Source of the DNA: DASQZK01 sp963732905 | GTDB taxonomy: Bacteria; Bacteroidota; Bacteroidia; Bacteroidales; GCA-2748055 | DNA: 64,000 nt | Assembly (NCBI GenBank): GCA_963732905.1 | Contig: CAVTBM010000006.1 | Span: forward strand, 434,001 to 498,000 | Direction of reading: 5' to 3' | Shown here: in pieces, positions 51,723 through 60,166 of the stretch | How the letters are laid out: every line of letters starts with the position of its first letter | Numbering within the stretch: position 1 is the stretch's first letter | Made by a program: the position numbers and the translations under genes | The notes under the pieces: generated by a model | Told to the model about the DNA's origin: nothing | Seen by the model: only the letters and a program-made list of their open reading frames with translations | Databases searched by the model: none

Positions 51723-53090
51723 TTAGCTCAGTCCTTTATCAGCGAGGTAAATGCCGATTTTTTCCCTGATCAGGTCAATGGAAGGTATCCGGGATTCAAA
51801 TTCCGGTTTCCCTTCGATGCAGGCAGTGGGAATAGCCTTAACACCCAAGGTTTTCATCATCCGGAGTCCTTCCAAATTTTTAATCCGGTATTCATTGACC
51901 ACAACGCCGGGCATACCGGCAGAGGCATTTTTCATGGCTTCGACCATATACTGACAGGGTGCACAGGACGAAGAATCCAGGGTGATAACATCGATAGTCA
52001 CCGTATCCGTCTTCCAGTGGTCGTCAAGATTCAGCGCCAGAATTTTATCGCCGCCGGTCTGTCGTGCCCTTTCAACATCCTGAAGATATACGTCATGGTT
52101 GATCTCAGCTACCGCCCTGAGGTTTGCCTCCGGTGTGTCCATGGCCAGGTCGCATCCGGGAGCCAGGATAAATCCCCGGTGTCCGCCGGTATCCATGCAA
52201 TTCAGGGCATCCTGCCTGCTGTCATCCTCATCGCCAAGAAGCAGAACAGCCGTCAGCTTGAGGTTTCCTCCGAAACTTATGTTCATTGGAAGTGCGATAT
52301 CCCTGACAAAGTCGAGGGGAATGTTTTCATCGATGGAGATATTGTCGGGTTTACACTCGCACATGACTTTGATATTCTGCTGTGCCTGCCCGCATACAAA
52401 AAAAGAGCTGAGCCGGCCCTGCTGTCTTATCATCTCAAAGATCCTTTGTGCATGTGGTGTGACGAACTGTTCGAAGGATCCCGGATCGATCTGGCTGGTC
52501 ATGGGATCGACAAGGGCAATGACGTCACACCCATGGTCTATATAAACCTGTGCAGTTTTCATGACAATCTGCTCAGTGAATGTCATAACTTCGGTAACGA
52601 TCTCCGGTTCCATCATCATTTTCAGGAAGATATCGGTACCCATAAGGTGCAGAGCAAGGGTATAGGGCCCGGTAACCAGTCCGTATAAAGCGGTATCCGG
52701 CAGGGCTTTTCTTAGCCTGGACGTTGCTTCTGCCACTATAGGAAGTCTGCCCGATCCAGGCGAATATTCGGGCAGGTCTTGTATGGTCAACCCTTCAGCC
52801 AGCGGATGAGAAATCACGGCCGGCGGATTCTCCTCCGACCAGGCGAGCCGGCAGCCCAGGGCTTCAGCTTCGATCTGCAGGTCGAACACTACCGGGATGC
52901 CGTCAGCAAGATATAATTCAGCAGCTTTGGTGACGCCGTCCACGATCAGATCCGCAGAAAGAAGATATTCTCCGGCCGTTGATCCCGTAAACTTTGCCCC
53001 ATGAACCCCGACGAAGGGAACCCATGGAATACGATCTGCTTCCTGGCAATGAAAACTTCTTTCTATCAGTTCTTTACCCTGCATTTGCAA
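51723..53090 (-). CDS. UroD/MtaA-like methyltransferase fused to a thioredoxin-like domain
   Basis: 455 residues. Residues about 1-350 are a UroD/MtaA/CmuA-type barrel (ELIERSFHCQEADRIPWVPF, GLVTGPYTLALHLMG, and the late FILAPGCDLAMDTPEANLRAV). MtaA-type enzymes bind zinc through a HxC and a later Cys. Here the first motif reads FVCG (231-234), so the His position is Phe, while Cys 313 is kept. From about 364 a thioredoxin-like module starts: VTIDVITLDSSSCAPC (C376/C379), then VKAIPTACIEG. This fusion suggests redox or thiol handling of the methyl donor or acceptor. It overlaps the corrinoid-protein gene by 17 bases. Confidence 0.88.
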   Translation of the reverse strand: MQMQGKELIERSFHCQEADRIPWVPFVGVHGAKFTGSTAGEYLLSADLIVDGVTKAAELYLADGIPVVFDLQIEAEALGCRLAWSEENPPAVISHPLAEGLTIQDLPEYSPGSGRLPIVAEATSRLRKALPDTALYGLVTGPYTLALHLMGTDIFLKMMMEPEIVTEVMTFTEQIVMKTAQVYIDHGCDVIALVDPMTSQIDPGSFEQFVTPHAQRIFEMIRQQGRLSSFFVCGQAQQNIKVMCECKPDNISIDENIPLDFVRDIALPMNISFGGNLKLTAVLLLGDEDDSRQDALNCMDTGGHRGFILAPGCDLAMDTPEANLRAVAEINHDVYLQDVERARQTGGDKILALNLDDHWKTDTVTIDVITLDSSSCAPCQYMVEAMKNASAGMPGVVVNEYRIKNLEGLRMMKTLGVKAIPTACIEGKPEFESRIPSIDLIREKIGIYLADKGLS

Positions 53091-53751
53091 CAGTATTATT
53101 CAGGTATTCGATGGCTCCCTGAGGATCGGGTGAATAATGATCAGCTCCTATTTTTTTCCTGTAATCATCGTTAACCGGCGCACCTCCGATGATCACGATT
53201 GTGCCCGGGACTGTTTCCTTCACTTCCGACACGATCTTCCCCATATTGACCATCGTTGTTGTAAGGAGAGCGGACAGGCCGATCACCGCTCCGGGATGTT
53301 CCTTCAGAGCAGCCACAAACTGTTCCGCCTTGACATCCGTCCCAAGGTTTATCACTTCCCATCCATTCCCCTCGACCATCATGGCCAGGAGGTTTTTCCC
53401 GATGTCGTGCAGATCCCCGGCAACCGTACCCACGATAAAAATGCCTCTTTTCTGCACTTCACCCGACGTAAAATAGGGTTTCAGATGTTGCATGGCAGCA
53501 TCCATAGCTTTGGCCGACATCAGGACCTGTGGCACAAAAATCTTATTCTCACGAAATTTAACGCCAACTCTTTCCATAGCCGGAATGAGGGCTTCCGATA
53601 ATACTGTTCCTGCTGTAATCCCCTCATCCAGAGCTTGTCTTGTAAGCTCGTCTGCCCCATCCTGATCTCGCATATCCGGAGGATAAGGCGAGGTCCTGTT
53701 GATTTTACCAAATTCAACACAATGTCCGATACGGTTAAAGATATCATTCAT
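53074..53751 (-). CDS. Corrinoid (B12-binding) protein of a methyltransferase system
   Basis: 225 residues with the two-part layout of MtaC/MetH-type corrinoid proteins: an N-terminal helical cap (about 30-95; EALIPAMERVGVKFRENKIFVPQVLMSAKAM) and a cobalamin-binding Rossmann domain with GDLHDIGKN at 112-120, whose His 115 is the lower axial ligand. VIGLSALLTTTMVNMG and VIIGGAPV complete the fold. It carries the methyl group between donor and acceptor methyltransferases. First gene of the operon. A weak -7-like box (TATTTTAG on the minus strand, 53782-53789) lies 31 bases upstream. Confidence 0.92.
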   Translation of the reverse strand: MNDIFNRIGHCVEFGKINRTSPYPPDMRDQDGADELTRQALDEGITAGTVLSEALIPAMERVGVKFRENKIFVPQVLMSAKAMDAAMQHLKPYFTSGEVQKRGIFIVGTVAGDLHDIGKNLLAMMVEGNGWEVINLGTDVKAEQFVAALKEHPGAVIGLSALLTTTMVNMGKIVSEVKETVPGTIVIIGGAPVNDDYRKKIGADHYSPDPQGAIEYLNNTVANAG

Positions 53752-53939
53752 AGTTATACTTTTGTGGTGTTTGTGCGAATGCTAAAATAATAATTTATCG
53801 CTAAAGCGAAGTGACAAAGGCGTTTTCTTTTTAATCCGGATTTCGGCAGGGGGATGTCGGTTGTTTCGCCGGCCGGGGATACCACAAACGATCAGGGAGG
53901 ACAATTTTCTATTTTGAGATAGGGTATTATGGAACAGAG

Positions 53940-54275
53940 GAGTAAGGGATTAGTAAGGGAGTTAGGGGTTTGTTCGTCATTCAGTGTTTGGGTTTCACCT
54001 AGCAGATTACACAGATTAGCAGAGGATTGGGGAATAGAAGATTAAGGATCAGGATTGATTGCTGCTTATGGTTCCTAATCCCCGATTAACGATTTTCCCA
54101 AGAGAGTTATGAGGTTTTAGAAAATAGGCTAAAATCTGTGCGGTAATCTTGTTTTTCTAATCTGTGCTAATCTGTGCTAATCTGTGGTGAAAAAAAGGAG
54201 CCTGCCACAGATTTCAGTATAATGAATAACCTCATAACCTCATAACTCCATAACCTCATAACTTCCTGGAAACTT
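53940..54275. repeat. Non-coding stretch with two micro-arrays
   Basis: The 520 bases between the corrinoid operon and the permease hold no gene. Three copies of the 10-mer CTAATCTGTG stand at 54157-54186, with related TAATCTGTG/CACAGATTA sequences scattered at 54008-54150 and 54207. Five copies of the 8-mer ATAACCTC (two with changes) occupy 54226-54265, directly after the permease stop side. Confidence 0.8.
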
Positions 54276-55619
54276 TCATAACAAAACCAGCGATGCTGCA
54301 AAGACCGCCAGGATGGTCACCACTCCCATAGCCAGCGTAGCCACTGTCAGATAGCGATACCCGCTCCTTAGGTCCATCCCGCTGAACTGTGTAACCACCC
54401 AGAAAAAGCTGTCGTTGGCATGTGAAACGGTCATAGCACCGGCACCGGTAGCCATGACAGCCAGGACTCTCCCCCAGGTCGAATCAAGGCCTAACGATGG
54501 AAGCATCGGCGCAATGAGTGCCGATACCGTTACCAGTGCCACGGTTGAAGATCCCTGGGCAGTTTTTATCAGTGCGGCCATCAGAAAGGGAAGGAAAATG
54601 CCCATCGAATAGCCTGACAGTTCATTGCCCATCCATGTGCCTATGCCCGTTTCGGAAAGCACATAGCCAAATGCCCCGCCGGCTCCTGTGATGATCAGGA
54701 TAGAAGCCGAGGATTTAATACCTTCCTGTATCCATTCAACTACTTTTTTACCTTCCCCGGCGGGGACCAGAAACAGGGCGGTCAGGAATCCGGCAAACAG
54801 GGCCGTGAGCGGGCTCCCGAGAAATAGCAGGGCGTTAATCAGTATACCGTGATCTCCCGGAAATAAAAGTTTTATCAGCGATCCGGCAGCGATGAGGAAT
54901 ACCGGTATCAGTACCGGCAGGATGGATATCAGGGACCCTGGCATCCTGTGCTTTTCTTCGAGTGTAAACGGAGAGGTTGTCTCCGGTTCTTTATCAGCTC
55001 GTTTCCCTGAAAAAACGGCAAAAAGGTAGCCGGTGAGCGCAGAGAAAATGGCTATGACCAGTCCTGCCAGTATGACCAGTCCGAGACTGTCGTTAAGCCC
55101 CAGATTCCCTGCAGCTGCAATAGGCCCCGGCGTTGGAGGGACAAGGGTGTGCGTGGCATAAAGTCCGGTAGCCAGTGCGATGCTCAGGGCAACCGGTGAA
55201 GCTTTGGTCCGGTACTGCACTGAATCCCTCAGAGACGAAAGGATGATATAGGCCGAATCACAGAACACCGGGATGGAAATGAAATACCCGATCATGGTCA
55301 TGGCCAGGGCAGGATGACGTTTCCCGAAGGTTTTCAGGACCATTTCTGCAATACGCAGGGCGGCGCCTGAACGTTCCAGGAACACGCCGATGATGGTGCC
55401 GAAAACAATGACCAGGCCGATCTGCCCCATGATCTTGCCGAATCCTTCACCGATAATCATGGCAGCTCCTGCAGCCGGGATACCCCCGCCAATGGCCACC
55501 AAGTAGGCAGCCAATAACAGTGCAATGAAGGGATGGACTTTATACCTGGCTGTCGCAAAAATGATCAGAACAACAGACAGGATGAAAAAAACCAGGGTAA
55601 CGTAGGGAGAGTGAAGCAT
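54276..55619 (-). CDS. GntP-family gluconate/sugar-acid:H+ symporter
   Basis: 447 residues with about 12 hydrophobic segments. GntP family pattern: HPFIALLLAAYLVAIGGGIP, GFGKIMGQIGLVIVFGTIIGVFLERSGAALRIA, then PTPGPIAAAGNLGLNDSLGLVILAGLVIA and AQGSSTVALVTVSALIAPML. Members import gluconate or other sugar acids. The sulfatases next to it suggest a sugar acid derived from a sulfated polysaccharide, but this is inference. The start is ATG 55619; the gene follows a sulfatase after 20 bases. Confidence 0.92.
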   Translation of the reverse strand: MLHSPYVTLVFFILSVVLIIFATARYKVHPFIALLLAAYLVAIGGGIPAAGAAMIIGEGFGKIMGQIGLVIVFGTIIGVFLERSGAALRIAEMVLKTFGKRHPALAMTMIGYFISIPVFCDSAYIILSSLRDSVQYRTKASPVALSIALATGLYATHTLVPPTPGPIAAAGNLGLNDSLGLVILAGLVIAIFSALTGYLFAVFSGKRADKEPETTSPFTLEEKHRMPGSLISILPVLIPVFLIAAGSLIKLLFPGDHGILINALLFLGSPLTALFAGFLTALFLVPAGEGKKVVEWIQEGIKSSASILIITGAGGAFGYVLSETGIGTWMGNELSGYSMGIFLPFLMAALIKTAQGSSTVALVTVSALIAPMLPSLGLDSTWGRVLAVMATGAGAMTVSHANDSFFWVVTQFSGMDLRSGYRYLTVATLAMGVVTILAVFAASLVLL

Positions 55620-55639
55620 CGTGACGTCAGCTTTTTGGT

Positions 55640-57619
55640 TTAATTATTTATTTTGAAATCATCGCCTGTCCGTTTCATCCAGCGTTCAAGCTGAATTCTG
55701 AGTCTCATTTTAACAGAGTTAAATTCCGGATCGTATGCGAGATTATGTTCTTCACCCCTGTCATTCAGGAGATCAAACAACTGTTCATTGCGTTGTCCGT
55801 AGGAATAGATATTATATTTGAACCTGCCGTCGGTGATCATCCTGCCGATCCTGTCATGATGTTTCGGATCGGGTGCCAATTCGCTCACTACCGTACTCCG
55901 CCAGGTAGTGTCCGGGTGTTCTATGATTGTTTTCAGGCTGCGGCCTTCCATTCCGGCCGGGATATCCAGTCCTGCATAATCGAGCATCGTCGGCAGAACA
56001 TCCAGTCCGGTGACCAGATGCGTGCTGTCGGTGATATTGGCCGGCGTTTTCCCAAACCAGGTCACAATGAACGGGATATTCACACTTTCCTGGTAGAGTG
56101 AGAGTTTGGCTGCCCAGTGATGAGCTGCTCCTCCGTCTCCATGATCACTGGTAAAAATGATAAGCGTATTTTCATCCAGCCCTTTGGATTCAAGAGCGTT
56201 GATGATTTTGCCGATCTCCCTGTCCACGCGCTCTGTCAGCCTGTAATACTGGTAGAGGTATTGTCTCCACATTTGGGGTGAGAAATTCCTGGCTATATTC
56301 AGTTCGTTGCCATAGTAAGTCCTGGCACGGCAATCTTTGATAAATTCGGGCTCATCGGGACTTATCATAAAATTCCCGGGTAGCGGAGGTGTCGACTGTA
56401 TATTCAATGGTGCAGGAAAGGATGAGGGTTGACCGGGAAAAGCACAAATATCATGCGGGTCATGAAAGGATACAGCCAGCAGGAAGGGTTCCTCGTTGTT
56501 GGATTTCAGGAATTTCACCACGGCATCGGCCAGGGGAGCATCTGTAAATTCGCCCAGTCCTGAGATTTTCTCCGGTGCAAGGAAAGGCAGAAGTTTGAAA
56601 CCGGGGATTTCTTTTTTGGTCGTTTGCGGATAGCTTTCCGGAAGGTGCCATTTCCCGGCCCACACGGTGTTATATCCGGCCTTCCTGAATATTTCCCCCA
56701 TGTTCTCCAGAGTTGAATCGGGGGCTGTATCGTTGTAGATCACCCCTGTTTCGTGGGGCATACGGCTGGTGATCATGGAACTTCTGGATGGAGAACATAC
56801 CGGTGAAGTACAATACGATTGGGTAAATCTGACACCCTGGCTTGCCAGGCCGTCCATTGCCGGTGTGCGCAGGTATGGATTGCCCATAGCGCTCATGGCC
56901 CTGAGGGTTTGCTGATCTGTAAAAATAAAAAGGATATTCGGTTTCTTCTTCTTCTTTTGTTCCTCTTCCCTGAAAAATACAGCTTCAAAATTGTGAGGGT
57001 TGTTCCAGTCGTTCGATTTCCCGGCCCATATCATCTGAGTTTCCCTTCTTCCGGTGTCGGCATCGTTGATGGCAATATCCATGTAAAATTTAGATCTGGG
57101 CCAGTAGTGTGTACGACTGAGGCTGGAGTAGGGTATGGAAACCTGAACAACATACCCGCTGTCATTGAGTTCGGTATAGGCAGTGGTACCACGGATCTCA
57201 GTATCGTACGTCAGCGGAAACCAGCCTACCGGTGCAACTTGTTTTTTCCCGGGTTGGGGAAGTATGGTCATCTGAAATACGCCTTTTTCATAATAGTTAT
57301 GCACCCTGAGCCGCGGCGGACGCAGGTCGAAATATAATTCCACGCCATCATTCATGAACAACCGGGGATCGCCGGTCCGGATAGAATCGTCTGTTACCCG
57401 CACTGTCACCAGCAGTCCGTTGGCGGTTCTGTTCAGGTAAGCCCTGGCGGAACAGTCGGCAGGCCCTGACCAGTTCTCCGCACCTGCTGCCACCTGTTCC
57501 GGCTTATCTATGTTGAAGATGACGGATTTTGTCTCATCAAAATTCCTGAATCCGGAACAGGATGACAGGAAAACCAAAAAATAAGCCAGGATGGCATTTC
57601 TCTTTTTCATTCCTTTCAA
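55640..57619 (-). CDS. Sulfatase lipoprotein with N-terminal CBM9/DOMON-like domain
   Basis: 659 residues (start ATG 57619; ATG 57610 is possible). Lipobox LSSC at residue 21. Residues about 30-215 form a beta-sandwich like the family 9 carbohydrate-binding/sugar-binding domain (VTDDSIRTGDPRLFMNDGVELYFDLRPP, KFYMDIAINDADTGRRETQMIWAG). After a Lys-rich linker the S1 sulfatase begins (KPNILFIFTDQQTLRAM) with the formylglycine motif CSPSR at 275-279, TVWAGKWHLPE and FTSDHGDGGAAHHW. Probably a surface enzyme that binds its sugar polymer. It is cotranscribed with the next sulfatase (49 bases) and the permease. Confidence 0.9.
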   Translation of the reverse strand: MKGMKKRNAILAYFLVFLSSCSGFRNFDETKSVIFNIDKPEQVAAGAENWSGPADCSARAYLNRTANGLLVTVRVTDDSIRTGDPRLFMNDGVELYFDLRPPRLRVHNYYEKGVFQMTILPQPGKKQVAPVGWFPLTYDTEIRGTTAYTELNDSGYVVQVSIPYSSLSRTHYWPRSKFYMDIAINDADTGRRETQMIWAGKSNDWNNPHNFEAVFFREEEQKKKKKPNILFIFTDQQTLRAMSAMGNPYLRTPAMDGLASQGVRFTQSYCTSPVCSPSRSSMITSRMPHETGVIYNDTAPDSTLENMGEIFRKAGYNTVWAGKWHLPESYPQTTKKEIPGFKLLPFLAPEKISGLGEFTDAPLADAVVKFLKSNNEEPFLLAVSFHDPHDICAFPGQPSSFPAPLNIQSTPPLPGNFMISPDEPEFIKDCRARTYYGNELNIARNFSPQMWRQYLYQYYRLTERVDREIGKIINALESKGLDENTLIIFTSDHGDGGAAHHWAAKLSLYQESVNIPFIVTWFGKTPANITDSTHLVTGLDVLPTMLDYAGLDIPAGMEGRSLKTIIEHPDTTWRSTVVSELAPDPKHHDRIGRMITDGRFKYNIYSYGQRNEQLFDLLNDRGEEHNLAYDPEFNSVKMRLRIQLERWMKRTGDDFKINN

Positions 57620-57668
57620 AGGTTAAAATCATTGAACATTTTAATCCCTGCCACCCTGCGCCGGGATA

Positions 57669-59312
57669 TCAGTTATGAATATCCTCCGGCGGGATCTGGT
57701 GGTCTTTTAGTTCATCCAGGGGTATAACGCCGATGCTGTCGGCCCATTGCTGATACATTTCCGACATCTGCAGGAATACGTCCGGTGAAGTGCCTGAAAG
57801 ATCATCCATTTCAGTGGGATCCGATTTAAGGTCATGCAGTTCCAGGGGCTTGCGGGCAAGACTTACAATTTTCCATTCTCCGTTAATCAGTGCACGGCTT
57901 CCAAAATGTTCGAAGTAAACCGCATTTTCCCGTCCTGTTTTTTTCCCGCTGAAAACCGGCAGCAGGCTCTCCCCTGGAAGGGACGGAAGCAAATGTCCGT
58001 TATATTCACCCGGATACTTGAGTCCGGTAAGCTCAAGGACCGTAGGCATAATATCGATAATATTTCCCCTGAATACTGAAGAAGTACCAGCCTTCACCAG
58101 GGCAGGGTACCGAACAATAAAAGGGGTGGCGGTTCCGCCGAAAAACATGGTGGCTTTTCTTTCCCTGAATGGGGTATTGGAAACATTAGCCCATCCGGGA
58201 CCATAACCGGTGAAGGACTGTGGGCTGCCAATGGGACCTGATTTATCCAGGTGGCTGGTGAAACCGATCTCATCAGACCGGTCGCCGCCGTTATCGGATA
58301 AAAAGATGATCATGGTGTTATCGAGTTCTCCCGAATCCATGAGGCGTTTTACCAGGCGGCCGATATTCAAATCGAGCCTGTCGACCATGGCTGCAAAAAC
58401 AGTCATTTTTCTGCTGTACAGTTCCTTTTTTTCAGCACTGAGGGAATCCCAGGGTTCAACACCGCTCAGGCGGGGTGCAAGAATGGCATCACCGGGAATA
58501 ATTCCCAGACTTTTCTGACGCGCAAAGCGTGCTTTCCTGGTTTCATCCCATCCTTTATCATATTTGCCCTCGTATTTCCTTATGTTTTCCTCCGGGGCGT
58601 GAAGGGGCCAGTGAGGTGCATTGTAAGCGAGATAAAGAAAGAAGGGTTTACCACTGTCCCTTCCGGAATTAATAAATTCGATGGCTTTGTCGGTGAAGGC
58701 ATCCGTGGTATAGTACCCCTCTGCCGGAGGCGTATAATCTTCGCCGTCATACAGCATTTTTAGGTCGATAGAACCGGTGATCTTCAGCCACGAAGAATCT
58801 CTGTAAGGTTTGATATTATAGTAGCTGGTGGCTCCGTTTAGAAAAGCAAAACTATGGTCGAATCCGCGTTTTGAAGGAATATGCGGGTCTTTATCACCCA
58901 GGTGCCATTTACCGCTGAAATAGGTATTATATCCCTTTAACTTCAGTAACTCAGCAATGGTCACCGCCTCGTCGGAGAGGTAGTCCTGGTATTCACGGGT
59001 ATCGTAATGCACGTCGGCCATGCCTCCCATTCCGGCCTGGTGGGGATAAAGACCGGTTAACAATGAAGCCCGGGACGGGCAGCACCGGCCTGCATTGGTG
59101 AATCGCGTCAGGATCATCCCTTCCGAAGCAAGACGGTCGATATTGGGGGTACTGATCTCGGATCCGAAACAACTGATGTCGGAATATCCCATATCATCAG
59201 CCAGAATAATGATGACATTGGGAAGAGCCTGTTTCTCTGTCTGCCGGCTGCAGGAAAACAGGGAGAGCATTCCTGCAACGCCCATGGCCAGTTTTGTATT
59301 GAGCTTATTCAT
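57669..59312 (-). CDS. Arylsulfatase-type sulfatase lipoprotein
   Basis: 547 residues. Lipobox SLFSC with Cys 21. Family S1 core: NVIIILADDMGYSDISCFGSEISTPNIDRLASEGM, formylglycine motif CCPSR at 77-81 (Cys 77), FSGKWHLGD, and YLAYNAPHWPLHAPEENI, ending in the typical PTEMDDLSG...MYQQWAD helix. The pattern (long MGGMAD after the active site, ARFARQKSLGIIPGDAILAPR) is that of the aryl/alkylsulfatase AtsA-like subfamily. First gene of the sulfatase-sulfatase-GntP run. Confidence 0.93.
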   Translation of the reverse strand: MNKLNTKLAMGVAGMLSLFSCSRQTEKQALPNVIIILADDMGYSDISCFGSEISTPNIDRLASEGMILTRFTNAGRCCPSRASLLTGLYPHQAGMGGMADVHYDTREYQDYLSDEAVTIAELLKLKGYNTYFSGKWHLGDKDPHIPSKRGFDHSFAFLNGATSYYNIKPYRDSSWLKITGSIDLKMLYDGEDYTPPAEGYYTTDAFTDKAIEFINSGRDSGKPFFLYLAYNAPHWPLHAPEENIRKYEGKYDKGWDETRKARFARQKSLGIIPGDAILAPRLSGVEPWDSLSAEKKELYSRKMTVFAAMVDRLDLNIGRLVKRLMDSGELDNTMIIFLSDNGGDRSDEIGFTSHLDKSGPIGSPQSFTGYGPGWANVSNTPFRERKATMFFGGTATPFIVRYPALVKAGTSSVFRGNIIDIMPTVLELTGLKYPGEYNGHLLPSLPGESLLPVFSGKKTGRENAVYFEHFGSRALINGEWKIVSLARKPLELHDLKSDPTEMDDLSGTSPDVFLQMSEMYQQWADSIGVIPLDELKDHQIPPEDIHN

Positions 59313-59491
59313 GATGATCTCGTTTTCCTCTTTTGATATGTGCCACAGACGTATTATACCGACTTCAAAAACCTCCGTATGACCAATGGTAAAGATATTT
59401 AATATGACGATACTGGCACAAAAATATCAGAAATATCCTTACTCCGGGAGTTTTCAGGGCTAATTCCTTTTTCCGCTGGGGCATGGAAGTT

Positions 59492-60115
59492 TCAGTCGAA
59501 AAATACCATATTGGGTTTCCCCTGGTTTTTAAAACAGTGTTCAATCTGGTCCCCGGTGTTCCGTTCCGTGGAAAGGGGAGGGAGATCGTCAAGACTGAAA
59601 AATCCGGATCCTGTGGTTTCTATATTGGCCTCAAAATCACCTTTGACCAGTTCACATTCAACAAATATTTTGTAGCATCCATGGGCTATGGGAGGATAAT
59701 TGTGCAGTTTCCGGTCGTAGACGGCCAGCAGGGTTCGGGGAATGATTTCCACTCCGGCTTCTTCCTTTGCTTCCTTGATGAGGTTTTCCCTGATGGTCAG
59801 ATGCTGGTCGGCCCAGCCTCCCGGCAGGGACCATTTGCCGTCAAGGCGTTCCCTGACCATCAGGATCCGGCTTTCCTTGAAAATAACGGCTCTCACATCC
59901 ACTTTGGGCGTCGGATAACCGGTGTCGGACGCAAAAAGTTCCTTTATCTCCCCATTTTCATAATGGGTATAATGTCCCACGATATCGATACTTATCTGCC
60001 GGAGTTGACTATAACGCTCACGGTCGAATTCTGAATGGCCGTATTCAAGTCCGGCCTGTGCGATGGCCTGCAGTCTGGCAGCAACTTCCAGCCAGTCGAA
60101 TGTGTTTTTCTTCAT
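59492..60115 (-). CDS. Nudix hydrolase with N-terminal helical domain
   Basis: 207 residues. The N-terminal part (residues 5-60, FDWLEVAARLQAIAQAGLEYGHSEFDRERY) is the Nudix_N_2-like domain seen with ADP-ribose pyrophosphatase-like enzymes. The Nudix box follows as GGWADQHLTIRENLIKEAKEEAGV. The catalytic EExG part is present, while the first box Glu is replaced (QHLT where related proteins have VGET). It therefore may bind but hydrolyse less, or act on an unusual nucleotide. No operon partner is evident. Confidence 0.87.
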   Translation of the reverse strand: MKKNTFDWLEVAARLQAIAQAGLEYGHSEFDRERYSQLRQISIDIVGHYTHYENGEIKELFASDTGYPTPKVDVRAVIFKESRILMVRERLDGKWSLPGGWADQHLTIRENLIKEAKEEAGVEIIPRTLLAVYDRKLHNYPPIAHGCYKIFVECELVKGDFEANIETTGSGFFSLDDLPPLSTERNTGDQIEHCFKNQGKPNMVFFD

Positions 60116-60166
60116 AAAAAGATACCGTTTTGATGGTAAATGATTTATACCGGTAAACTGCTGAGC

